Below, one piece after another: positions 9,266 to 17,196 of a stretch of 64,000 nucleotides of DNA. A program made the translations under genes and the position numbers. Within the stretch, counting starts at the first letter, position 1; the number at the start of each line of letters is the position of its first letter. Under the pieces are notes generated by a model. That model had not been told where the DNA came from, searched no databases, and saw only the letters and a list, made by a program, of their open reading frames with translations. The stretch comes from Paracoccus sigandri (GTDB lineage: Bacteria; Pseudomonadota; Alphaproteobacteria; Rhodobacterales; Rhodobacteraceae): positions 186,001 through 250,000 of the forward strand of contig NZ_QNRC01000003.1 of assembly GCF_003709565.1 (NCBI RefSeq), in the 5' to 3' direction.

Positions 9266-10239
9266 CCCTTGACCTCCGACAGCCGGACGCGGGGATCCAG
9301 GATCGAATAGAGGATGTCGACCGCCAGGTTGATCGTCACGATGATGACCACGGTCAGCATCAGGTAGGCGACGATCACCGGCCGGTCCAGCAGGTTGATC
9401 GAATCGATCAGCAGCTTGCCCATGCCGGGCCAGGCGAAGACGGTTTCGGTCACGATGGCGAAGGCGATCATCGAGCCAAGCTCCAGCCCCAGAACGGTGA
9501 CGATGGGGATCATGATGTTCTTCATCACATGGACGAAGACAATGCGGCGCGGCGACAGGCCCTTGGCCCTGGCGAACTTGATGTAATCCTGCAGGCAGAC
9601 CTCGCGCGTGTTGGCGCGGGCCAGGCGGATCACCAGCGCCATCTTGAACAGCGCGAGGTTCAGCGCCGGCAGCAGCAGATAGGCCCAGCCCTGCGGCGTC
9701 AGGAAGCTGACCGGGATGCCCAGCAGCTCGACCGTGGGGCCGCGCCCGCCCGCCGGAAGCCAGCCCAGCCAGACCGCGAAGATCAGGATCAGGATCATCC
9801 CCTGCCAGAAATTCGGCAGCGAGAAGCCCAGGATCGAGCCCGCCATGACCGACCGGCCGCCGAGGCTGTCGGGCTTCAGCCCGGCATAGACGCCAAGCGG
9901 GATGCCGATCAGCACCGAGATCAGCAGCGCCACGAAGGCCAGCTCGAAGGTCGCGGGCAGGCGTTGCAGGATGATCTCGACCGCCGGGCGGCCATAGACG
10001 AAGGAGGTGCCCAGATCGCCGCGCAGCGCATTGCCCGCGAAGGTCAGGAACTGTTCCCACAGCGGCTTGTCCAGGCCCAGCCGCTCGATGGTGGCGCGGA
10101 TCTCGGCCTGGCTGGCCTCGGGGCTGACCAGGATGTCGACCGGGTTGCCGATGGCATAGACGCCGATGAAGACCAGCACCGCCATCGTGACGACGGCAAG
10201 GATGCTCTGGCCCACGCGGCGCAGAAGATAGACGATCAT
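9262..10239 (-). CDS. Oligopeptide/dipeptide ABC transporter permease (OppB/DppB type)
   Basis: The 325-residue six-helix permease has the OppB N-terminus MIVYLLRRVGQSILAVVTM, an extracytoplasmic domain (ASQAEIRATIERLGLDKPLWEQ), the GDLGTSFVYGRPAVEIILQRLPATFEL segment and the EAA loop DYIKFARAKGLSPRRIVFVHVMKN. It ends with DPRVRL, as is common in this family. It lies 69 nt downstream of the binding-protein gene, and the gap holds a strong hairpin (10267-10294). Confidence 0.93.
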   Translation of the reverse strand: MIVYLLRRVGQSILAVVTMAVLVFIGVYAIGNPVDILVSPEASQAEIRATIERLGLDKPLWEQFLTFAGNALRGDLGTSFVYGRPAVEIILQRLPATFELAFVALLISVLIGIPLGVYAGLKPDSLGGRSVMAGSILGFSLPNFWQGMILILIFAVWLGWLPAGGRGPTVELLGIPVSFLTPQGWAYLLLPALNLALFKMALVIRLARANTREVCLQDYIKFARAKGLSPRRIVFVHVMKNIMIPIVTVLGLELGSMIAFAIVTETVFAWPGMGKLLIDSINLLDRPVIVAYLMLTVVIIVTINLAVDILYSILDPRVRLSEVKG

Positions 10240-10266
10240 GGGGTTCTCTGACGGCTGGGGGAATGG

Positions 10267-10294
10267 TCCGGGCCGCGCGATGCCGCGGCCCGGA
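10267..10294 (-). terminator. Stem-loop between binding-protein and permease genes
   Basis: TCCGGGCCGCG and its reverse complement CGCGGCCCGGA are separated by 6 nt. No T-run follows on the minus strand. Its place between the binding-protein gene and the first permease gene fits an mRNA-stabilising or partial-termination hairpin that lets the binding protein be made in excess. Confidence 0.6.
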
Positions 10295-10308
10295 GCGTCA
10301 GGGACGGA

Positions 10309-11922
10309 TCAGTCCGCCTCGGCATTCCTGACCGCATAGGCCAGCGTGTACTGGTCCACCCGCGGCTCGTAGCTGATCTTCGGCGACATCGCCCAGGCCG
10401 AGCGTTCGTAATGCAGCGGGACGATGCCGTGTTCGTCCAGCACGATGGTTTCCGCCTGCTGCAGCAGTTGCGAGCGTTCCTCGTCGTCGATGGTGACCAT
10501 CGCCTTCTGCAAAAGCTCGTCCATCTCGGCATTCGAGTAGCGCCCGGCATTGGTCACGCCCATCCCCGCATCGGGATCGAAGCTGGCGACCAGCGATTTC
10601 AGCGGCGAGGACATCTCGCCCGAGGATGCGCCCCAGCCGGCCAGGAAGGCGGGATATTCCTGGTTGTTGCGGCGCGAGAAGAACTGGCTGGCGGTGGCCG
10701 CGTCGACGGTGACGCGGATGCCGACGCGGTTCAGCATCTGCGCGACGGCCTGCGCCACCTGCTCGTCATTGATATAGCGGTCGTTGGGCGTGCCCAGCAC
10801 CAGCCCGAAACCGTCGGCATAGCCCGCCTCGGCCAGCAGTTCCTTCGCGCGGTCCGGGTCATAGGGGTCCGCCGGACGGCCCGAGGTGCCGAACATCGGC
10901 GGCGGCAGCAATTCGCCCGCCGAGGTGGCATAGCCGCTCATGATCCGCTCCACGATGGCGTCGCGGTTGATCGAAAGCGAGATCGCCTCGCGCACGCGGG
11001 CATCCAGCAGCGGGTTTTCCCCGTCGGTGCCGGTAATGCCGCTGTGCGGGCCTTCCTGGTGCAGCGCGATATAGATCACCCGGTTCGACAGCGTATCGAC
11101 GACCGAGAAACCCTCGCGCTCCAGCCGCGGCAGGTCCTGGATCGGGGGCGATTCGATGATGTCCACGTCGCCCGACAGCAGCGCCGCGACGCGCGGCCCG
11201 GCGCTGGTGATCGGACGCAGCCGGATGGTCTCCCAGTCCGGCGCCTCGCCCCAGTAATCGTCGTTGCGGGTCAGCACGATCTGCGCCCCGCGGGTGGATT
11301 CCTGCAGCTTGTAGGGGCCGGTGCCGATCACCAGCTCGGGCGAGTTGAAGGCCTGCTGCTGGGGCACCTCGCCCAGCCCCTCGCAGGTGCCGTCGGCGAA
11401 GGTGACTTCGGCTTCGGCGCCGCTGGCATCCGCCGACATGATCGCCCAGGTCGAGCTTTCGACCGGCAGCAGCGGGTTCGGGCCGTTGGTGGTGATGATG
11501 ACGGTATGATCGTCCTCGGCCTCCATCCCGGAAATCGACTGCGTGTAGATCGAGAAGGACGAGGGCGAATTCTCGACCAGCGGGATCCGGCAGACGCTGT
11601 AGATCACGTCGCGCGCGGTGAAGGGCGTGCCGTCGTGGAACGCCACCCCCTCGCGCAGCCGGAAGCGCCAGGTGGTGTCGTCCAGCGCCTCCCATTCGGT
11701 CGCCAGCGAGGGTTCCAGGTTCTGCAGCGGATCCTGCTCGATCAGCGATTCGAAGATGTTCAGGCGGACCTGCGTATTGGTCGCCAGGTTGTGGAACTGC
11801 GGGTCCATCGAGGTCGGCTCGGAGGCCAGTCCGACGCGCAATTCCTGGGCCGCCGCGGCTGATGCCAGCGCGGTCGAGGAAATCAGCACGGCTCCGGCAA
11901 GGCGTCGCAAGTTCATCTGCAT
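10309..11922 (-). CDS. ABC transporter substrate-binding protein, SBP_bac_5 (peptide/nickel/oligosaccharide) family
   Basis: The 537-residue periplasmic binding protein has a Sec signal peptide (MQMNLRRLAGAVLISSTALASAAAAQ) followed by ELRVGLASEPTSMDPQFHN, the classic start of DppA/OppA-type proteins. Internal hallmarks are LEPSLATEWEALDDTTWRF, LREGVAFHDGTPFTARDVIYSV, GTGPYKLQES and DARVREAISLSINRDAIV. It is the first gene of the operon running to 4866, divergent from a LysR-family gene 180 nt away. The M20 hydrolase at the operon end suggests a peptide or N-acylated amino acid as ligand; this is inferred from context. Confidence 0.93.
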   Translation of the reverse strand: MQMNLRRLAGAVLISSTALASAAAAQELRVGLASEPTSMDPQFHNLATNTQVRLNIFESLIEQDPLQNLEPSLATEWEALDDTTWRFRLREGVAFHDGTPFTARDVIYSVCRIPLVENSPSSFSIYTQSISGMEAEDDHTVIITTNGPNPLLPVESSTWAIMSADASGAEAEVTFADGTCEGLGEVPQQQAFNSPELVIGTGPYKLQESTRGAQIVLTRNDDYWGEAPDWETIRLRPITSAGPRVAALLSGDVDIIESPPIQDLPRLEREGFSVVDTLSNRVIYIALHQEGPHSGITGTDGENPLLDARVREAISLSINRDAIVERIMSGYATSAGELLPPPMFGTSGRPADPYDPDRAKELLAEAGYADGFGLVLGTPNDRYINDEQVAQAVAQMLNRVGIRVTVDAATASQFFSRRNNQEYPAFLAGWGASSGEMSSPLKSLVASFDPDAGMGVTNAGRYSNAEMDELLQKAMVTIDDEERSQLLQQAETIVLDEHGIVPLHYERSAWAMSPKISYEPRVDQYTLAYAVRNAEAD

Positions 11923-12102
11923 GGTTCGTTACCTCGTCTCTGCAATTCGCAGCTTCTGTTGGACCTGAAGGGATGTCTGCCGTCGCATCGGCGATGCGCG
12001 TCCGGTCTTGTGGGTGCCGAAACATCTCTTGGCGAAAAGGATATTATGCGCTATTCGAATGTCAAAGCAAAAATTTCATGAGTAAATGTTATAGGACAGC
12101 AG

Positions 12103-13068
12103 ATGTCGGAAAACGATCAGGCGACCCAGCCGATCCGCCGCCTGGCGGTGACGCTGCGCGAACTGGAAGTGCTGCGCGCGCTGGTCGAGACCGGCACGGC
12201 GACGGCCGCCGCGCGCCGCCTGGGGCTGACCCAGCCGGCGATCAGCCGCGCCGTGGCCGAATTCGAGGCGACGCTGGGTCGGGCGCTGTTCGACCGGTCC
12301 GGGGGCCGGCTGGTGCCGACGACCGACTGCCTGGTGCTGAACGCCGAGATCGGCCCGATCTTCGCCGCCATCGAGCGGCTGGTGCAGCCCGACGACCTGG
12401 ACGGGCCGCGCGATTCGCACAGCGGCCGGCTGCATGTCGGCGCGCCCCCGACCATCGCGCATCGCTTCATGCCGCCGCTGGTCGCCCGCTTCACCAAAGC
12501 CAACCCGGCGCTGGAGGTGGTGTTCGACGTGCTGGCCTCGGACGCGCTGATCACCAGCGTGGCCGAGGGCCGCATCGACCTGGCGCTGACCGACAGCACC
12601 CCCGCCCATGAGGGCGTCCGTTCCGAAATCGTGCTGGCGACCGAGGCGGTCTGCGCCCTGCCCTCGCGCCATCGCCTGGCGGCGCGCGACCTGATCCGCC
12701 CCGCCGACCTGGAGGGCGAGCCCTTCATCGCCCTGACCCGCCGCCATTCCGGCCGCATCGCCATCGACCGCGTCTTCGAGCGCGCCGGCATGTCGCCGAA
12801 GCTGGTGCTGGAGGCCGCGACCGCCGTTTCCGCCGCCGAATTCGTGGCCGAGGGGCTGGGCGTCGCCCTGCTGAACCCGTTTCCCATCGCGCGGCAGGTC
12901 GGCAAGGGCGTCGCCATCCGGCCGTTCCAGCCGGCGATCCGCTACCGCTCGGTGCTGCTGACGCCCTCCAGCCGCCCGCCAAGCCCCGCCGCCGCCGATT
13001 TCGCGGCGATGATCCGTTCCGAACTGGCCGAGCGATACGGCACGCTTGCCTCCACCGACAGGAAATGA
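12103..13068 (+). CDS. LysR-family transcriptional regulator
   Basis: The 321-residue regulator has an N-terminal winged helix-turn-helix (LRELEVLRALVETGTATAAARRLGLTQPAISRAVAEFEATLGRALFDR, about residues 18-65) and a LysR substrate-binding domain (GRLHVGAPPTIAHRFMPPLVARF onward). It is divergent from the peptide-importer operon, with about 180 nt between the starts that include an AT-rich stretch (12040-12090) where promoter and LysR sites would be expected. Its stop overlaps the start of the ArgE-like gene by 4 nt. It is therefore likely to control both the importer and the deacylase. The inducer is unknown. Confidence 0.92.
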   Translation: MSENDQATQPIRRLAVTLRELEVLRALVETGTATAAARRLGLTQPAISRAVAEFEATLGRALFDRSGGRLVPTTDCLVLNAEIGPIFAAIERLVQPDDLDGPRDSHSGRLHVGAPPTIAHRFMPPLVARFTKANPALEVVFDVLASDALITSVAEGRIDLALTDSTPAHEGVRSEIVLATEAVCALPSRHRLAARDLIRPADLEGEPFIALTRRHSGRIAIDRVFERAGMSPKLVLEAATAVSAAEFVAEGLGVALLNPFPIARQVGKGVAIRPFQPAIRYRSVLLTPSSRPPSPAAADFAAMIRSELAERYGTLASTDRK

Positions 13069-14231
13069 CCATGGCCCCGACGCCCAGCACCGACCTGCTT
13101 GCCCGGCTTGTCGCCTTCGACACGACCAGCCGCAACTCGAACCTGCCCCTGATCGACTTCGTCGAGGGCTACCTGGCCTCGTTCGGCGTCGAAAGCCACC
13201 GCATCCCCGACCGGACCGGCCAGAAGGCCAATCTGTGGGCGACGATCGGGCCCGCGACCGGCGGCGGGACGATCCTGTCGGGACATACCGACACGGTGCC
13301 GGTCGATGGCCAGGACTGGTCCTCGGACCCCTTCGCGCTGACGGAACGCGACGGGCGGCTTCATGCCCGCGGCGCCTGCGACATGAAGGGATTCCTGGCC
13401 TGCGTGCTGGCCGCGGTGCCGCGCATGGTCGGCGCCGGCCTGGCGCGGCCGATCCACCTGGCCTTCTCTCATGACGAGGAGATCGGCTGCGTCGGCGTGG
13501 TCGGGCTGCTGGACTGGCTGAATGCCCGCGCCATCCGCCCCGATTTCTGCGTGGTCGGAGAACCGACGATGATGGCGGTCGGGCTGGGCCACAAGGCCAA
13601 GCGCTCGGTGCGGGTCGGCATTCGCGGCCGGTCGTGTCATTCCTCGCTGGCCCCGCAGGGGGTGAACGCGGTGGAATACGGCGCGCTGATGGTGGCGGAG
13701 ATGCACCGGATCGCGGCGCGGCTGGCGGCCACGGGCCGCTGCGACCCGGCCTATGACGTCGGCCATTCGACCGCCCATGTCGGCACCTTCCACGGCGGAA
13801 CAGCGCTGAACATCGTCCCCGACGAGGCGCATTTCCTGTGCGAATTCCGCGTCCTGCCGGACGAGGACCCGGACGCGCTGGTCGCGGAACTGCGCGCCCG
13901 CGCCGAGGAATTGCAGGCCGGGATGCAGGCCCGCGACCCCGCCGCCGGGATCGACGTCGAGGTCTATGCCGCCTTCCCCGGCCTCGACACCCCGCCCGAG
14001 GCCGAGATCGCGCGGCTGGCGATGAATTTCGCCGACACCAACCGCAGCGTGAAGGTCGCCTATGGCACCGAAGGCGGGCGTTTCGCCCAGCAGCTGGGGG
14101 TGCCGACGATCATCTGCGGGCCGGGCTCGATCGACCATGCCCACAAGCCCGACGAATTCGTCGACGCGGAACAGCTGGCGCGCTGCGACCAGTTCATCGA
14201 CCGGCTGATCGACTGGAGCCGCCGCGCCTGA
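13065..14231 (+). CDS. argE: Acetylornithine deacetylase (ArgE/DapE family, M20)
   Basis: The 388-residue zinc hydrolase of peptidase family M20A matches the alphaproteobacterial ArgE type: ILSGHTDTVPVDGQDWSSDPF, GRGACDMKGF-like ARGACDMKGFLACVLAAVP, the catalytic glutamates in FSHDEEIGCVG, VGEPTMM, and the C-terminal CGPGSIDHAHKPDEFVDAEQL. It removes an acyl group from N-acetyl-L-ornithine or a related N-acyl amino acid. Its ATG overlaps the LysR stop, and a second in-frame ATG lies at 13071. Because it is coupled to a regulator beside a peptide importer, a catabolic rather than biosynthetic role is plausible. The gene symbol names the family, not a proven arginine role. Confidence 0.82.
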   Translation: MTMAPTPSTDLLARLVAFDTTSRNSNLPLIDFVEGYLASFGVESHRIPDRTGQKANLWATIGPATGGGTILSGHTDTVPVDGQDWSSDPFALTERDGRLHARGACDMKGFLACVLAAVPRMVGAGLARPIHLAFSHDEEIGCVGVVGLLDWLNARAIRPDFCVVGEPTMMAVGLGHKAKRSVRVGIRGRSCHSSLAPQGVNAVEYGALMVAEMHRIAARLAATGRCDPAYDVGHSTAHVGTFHGGTALNIVPDEAHFLCEFRVLPDEDPDALVAELRARAEELQAGMQARDPAAGIDVEVYAAFPGLDTPPEAEIARLAMNFADTNRSVKVAYGTEGGRFAQQLGVPTIICGPGSIDHAHKPDEFVDAEQLARCDQFIDRLIDWSRRA

Positions 14232-14322
14232 CCCCCCGCGCCTGCCTCCCGCGCCTGACCGCCACGGGCTTGATCCCGCCGCCAAAGCGCCTAAGGCTGT
14301 GCCCGGCGGAAGATGGGTGGGG

Positions 14323-15279
14323 ATGATGCAGAATTTCGACGCCGTGACGGCGCGCCTCGTGCTTGCGCTTGCCCGCGACGGCTCGATCGGGCGCACCGCC
14401 GAGCGCGAGAACATCGCCGCCTCGGCCATCAGCCGCCGCCTTGCCGACCTGGAGGCGCGGCTGGGCGTGGTGCTGTTCGACCGCGTGCCCACCGGCGTCA
14501 CGCTGACCAGCGCCGGGACCACCTATGCCGAGGGCTGCCGGCGGGTCTTCCGCGAGATCTCGGACCTGGGCGACGCGATGGCGGAATTCGCCCAAGGGGC
14601 GGCGGGGCAGCTGCGCATCGCGGCCTCCAGCTCGGCCCTGTCGGGCAGGCTGCCGGAACTGCTGGCCGAATATGCGCGCCACCACCCCGATGTCGTGCTG
14701 GACATCCGCGAGATGTCCGGCCCGGCGACCCTGCTGGCGGTGACCGACGCGCAGGTCGACCTGGCCATCGTCGCCGACAACTACGATTTCGGCGCCTTCG
14801 AGATCGAGGTCTTCGAGGCCGACGACGTCTGGGTCATCGCCGCGCCCGACCATGCGCTGGCCGACCGGCTGGACGGCCGCAGCCCGATCCGCTTCGAGGA
14901 GACGCTGAATTTCGAGATGGTCGGCGTGCATCACGCCGGCGCGCTGGACCGGCTGGTCAGCACCGCCGCGCGCCGGATCGGCCGCAGCCTGGGCACCCGC
15001 GTGCAGGTCGAGACCTTCCCCTCACTGGTGCGCATGGTCGAGGCGGGGTTCGGCATCGGCTTCCTGCGCCTGTCCTCGCTGCACCTGATCGCGGGCACGG
15101 CGCTGGTCTGCGCGCCCCTGGCCGAGGACTGGGCGGCGCGCAAGCTGCTGGTCGCGCGGCGCCGGCGCAGCCAGGTCCCCGGCGCGGTGGCGGCCTTCCT
15201 GGACCTGATGCGGCGCAGGCGGGCCAAGGACCCGCCCGCCGGGTCTCAGCGGTCGGGATCCTGCAGCCGCACCGAATAG
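14323..15279 (+). CDS. LysR-family transcriptional regulator
   Basis: The protein is about 318 residues, starting at ATG 14323 after GGTGGGG; an upstream ATG at 14299 is less likely. The helix-turn-helix is at the N-terminus (VLALARDGSIGRTAERENIAASAISRRLADLEARLGVVLFDR), followed by a LysR effector domain (GQLRIAASSSALSGRLPELLAEY onward). Its 3' end overlaps the convergent tctC-like gene by 34 nt, so the two transcripts run into each other. It may regulate the tricarboxylate genes or the ArgE-like gene behind it; nothing in the sequence decides this. Confidence 0.88.
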   Translation: MMQNFDAVTARLVLALARDGSIGRTAERENIAASAISRRLADLEARLGVVLFDRVPTGVTLTSAGTTYAEGCRRVFREISDLGDAMAEFAQGAAGQLRIAASSSALSGRLPELLAEYARHHPDVVLDIREMSGPATLLAVTDAQVDLAIVADNYDFGAFEIEVFEADDVWVIAAPDHALADRLDGRSPIRFEETLNFEMVGVHHAGALDRLVSTAARRIGRSLGTRVQVETFPSLVRMVEAGFGIGFLRLSSLHLIAGTALVCAPLAEDWAARKLLVARRRRSQVPGAVAAFLDLMRRRRAKDPPAGSQRSGSCSRTE

Positions 15280-16355
15280 TCGTCGGCCAGCATCTGCAGC
15301 ACATGGGCCAGCACCTCGGGCGCGATGTTCGTGCCCGCCTCATACAGCTTCCGCGCCGCCTCGCCCGTCACCTGCTCATAGGCGCCCAGGACCTGCTGCC
15401 GCTCGGCCTGATACTCCGGGTCGTCGAAGACCCGCTGCCAGGTCTCGCGCCACATCTGCTGGATTTCCTCGGGCGTGTCCTTCGGGACGACCACCATCTT
15501 CTGCGCCGCGAAGCCGGCGGTGGAAAAGACGTGATAGGCGTCATAGAGCGGCCCCTGCGGCGGGGCGCCGTGGATCAGCTGATGGACTTCCTCGACGGTG
15601 GGCAGGTCGGGGAAGGTCGGATCCCGCTGCACCCGCCCCTCGGCGTCCAGCACGCCCCAGCTCATGACCGGGACCGCCTCGCCCGCCGCGACCATCGGCG
15701 CGACGTTGCGCAGGTAGGAGGGCGTCGTCTGATAGTCGATGTTCACCTCGTCGCGCTGCATCGCGACCAGCCCGTCGCCGCGCCCGGTATAGCCGAAGAC
15801 ATAGCGCACGTCGAAACCCAGCAGCTTGAAGGCCAGCATCGGCACCAGGTCCAGCGAGGTCGGCCCCTGGCTGGCGAAGATCAGCGTCCGGTCCCGCAAT
15901 GCCGCGACATCCCGCCAGTCGCGGATGCCAAGCTCGGGCGAGACATAGACCGCCCCGCCGGTCGGCGCGATCATCACCGGCGCCCAGTCGTCATAGTCAT
16001 AGCGCACCCGCAGGTCGCCCAGCAGATAGGGAAACTGGGTCGAGCCCGAGGTGCCCAGGATGGCAAGCCCGTCGGTCTGCCGCCGCTGCGCGAACTGGTT
16101 GGCGCCGCGGGTGCTGCCGCCGCCGGGTTCGTTCACGATCAGGATCTGGGGATTGCCGGGCAGGTGGCGCTGCAGATAGGGCGCGTTGAAGCGCGCCCAG
16201 GTATCCGAGCCGCCGGTTTCGGAAAACGGGATGAACCATTCGACGGTCTGTCCCGACAGGTCCGGCTGCGCCCCGGCGGCCCCGCCCAGAAGGACCGCCG
16301 CCACCCCTATCGACACGCAATGCGCGATGCGCCTGCCCCGGATCTCCATCCGCAT
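15246..16355 (-). CDS. Tripartite tricarboxylate transporter substrate-binding protein (TctC/Bug family), first copy
   Basis: The 369-residue periplasmic binding protein has a signal peptide (RIAHCVSIGVAAVLLGGAAGAQ), then GQTVEWFIPFSETGGSDTWARF, a variant of the Bug-family start. GAGGGAGGA precedes the ATG at 16355; an ATG at 16349 is an alternative. It is a close paralogue of the protein at 18701-19801: many blocks match, such as LGTSGSTQFPYLLGD, SLDLVPMLAF and YQT. It is transcribed divergently from tctD and has no permease gene of its own on this strand. It may supply the shared TctAB permease or act as the ligand-loaded partner of the sensor kinase, as described for BctC in Bordetella. 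Confidence 0.88.
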   Translation of the reverse strand: MRMEIRGRRIAHCVSIGVAAVLLGGAAGAQPDLSGQTVEWFIPFSETGGSDTWARFNAPYLQRHLPGNPQILIVNEPGGGSTRGANQFAQRRQTDGLAILGTSGSTQFPYLLGDLRVRYDYDDWAPVMIAPTGGAVYVSPELGIRDWRDVAALRDRTLIFASQGPTSLDLVPMLAFKLLGFDVRYVFGYTGRGDGLVAMQRDEVNIDYQTTPSYLRNVAPMVAAGEAVPVMSWGVLDAEGRVQRDPTFPDLPTVEEVHQLIHGAPPQGPLYDAYHVFSTAGFAAQKMVVVPKDTPEEIQQMWRETWQRVFDDPEYQAERQQVLGAYEQVTGEAARKLYEAGTNIAPEVLAHVLQMLADDYSVRLQDPDR

Positions 16356-16460
16356 CCATCCTCCCTCCGGCGCCCGACCTCCCCCGGCCCGCGCCGTCCC
16401 TGCCGAAGTTTCTAGGCATTCGGCGCATTGGCCGCTACCCTTGCGGGCCGCTTTGCTGTC

Positions 16461-16466
16461 TATAAT
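16461..16466 (+). promoter_or_regulatory. Candidate -10 element for tctDE
   Basis: A perfect TATAAT lies 56 nt upstream of the tctD start, in the divergent tctC/tctD spacer. TG two bases upstream gives a near-extended -10, while the -35 match is weak, as expected for an activated promoter. Confidence 0.4.
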
Positions 16467-16521
16467 GTTCGCGCCGACGGGCCCGCGCGGCCCGCATGTC
16501 GATAGGGAGGGCGCATCCGAC

Positions 16522-17196
16522 ATGCGCATCGTACTGATCGAGGACAACCGGATGCTGGCCCGCGCGGTCAGCCAGTCGCTGCGGCAGGAGGGGCATTCGG
16601 TCGACTGGCTGGAGGATGGCCTGGACGGCGCGGCCTTCCTGTCCAGCCAGGGCGCCGATCTGGCCATCGTGGACATCAACCTGCCCCGGCGCAGCGGGCT
16701 GCAGGTGGTGCGCGACATGGTGGTGGGCGGCGCCGACATCCCGGTCCTGATGCTGACCGCGCGCGACGGGCTGGACGACCGCATCGCCGGGCTGGACGCG
16801 GGCGCCGACGACTATGTCGCCAAGCCCTTCGAGATGGCCGAGCTGTGCGCCCGCGTCCGCGCGCTGGGACGGCGCCGGGGCCGCAAGCCGCAGATGACCG
16901 AGACCTTCGGCGCGCTCAGCTATGAACGGCCGGGGCGCAGGCTGGTCGGCCCGCAGGGGGCGCTGGACCTGCCCCGGCGCGAAATGGCGCTGTGGGAGGT
17001 GCTGTTCGACAATGCCGGCCGGGTCGTGCCGAAAAGCGGGATCTGCGACAGCATCTACGGCACCGGCGCCGATGTCGAGATGAACGCCGTCGAGCTTCTG
17101 GTCTCGCGGCTGCGGCGCAAGCTGAGGGGCTGCGGCGTGACCATCCGGGCGATCCGGGGCCTCGGCTATATCCTGCAAGAGGACGAGGCCGCGTGA
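16522..17196 (+). CDS. tctD: Two-component response regulator, OmpR family, TctD-like
   Basis: The 224-residue regulator has a receiver domain at residues 1-115 with acidic residues E7 and D8, phospho-acceptor D51 (LAIVDINLPRRSG), LTARDG and the lysine in DDYVAKPFE. A winged-helix OmpR/PhoB DNA-binding domain (about 125-220) ends VSRLRRKLRGCGVTIRAIRGLGYIL. GGGAGGGCGC precedes the start. The stop overlaps the kinase start by 4 nt. Association with tctE and tctC/tctAB identifies it as the TctD-type activator of tricarboxylate uptake. Confidence 0.92.
   Translation: MRIVLIEDNRMLARAVSQSLRQEGHSVDWLEDGLDGAAFLSSQGADLAIVDINLPRRSGLQVVRDMVVGGADIPVLMLTARDGLDDRIAGLDAGADDYVAKPFEMAELCARVRALGRRRGRKPQMTETFGALSYERPGRRLVGPQGALDLPRREMALWEVLFDNAGRVVPKSGICDSIYGTGADVEMNAVELLVSRLRRKLRGCGVTIRAIRGLGYILQEDEAA

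Noticed and set aside
4010..15279. Two convergent gene pairs each overlap by exactly 34 nt (4010-4043 and 15246-15279)
   Set aside because: The genes and sequences are unrelated; the equal length looks like chance.
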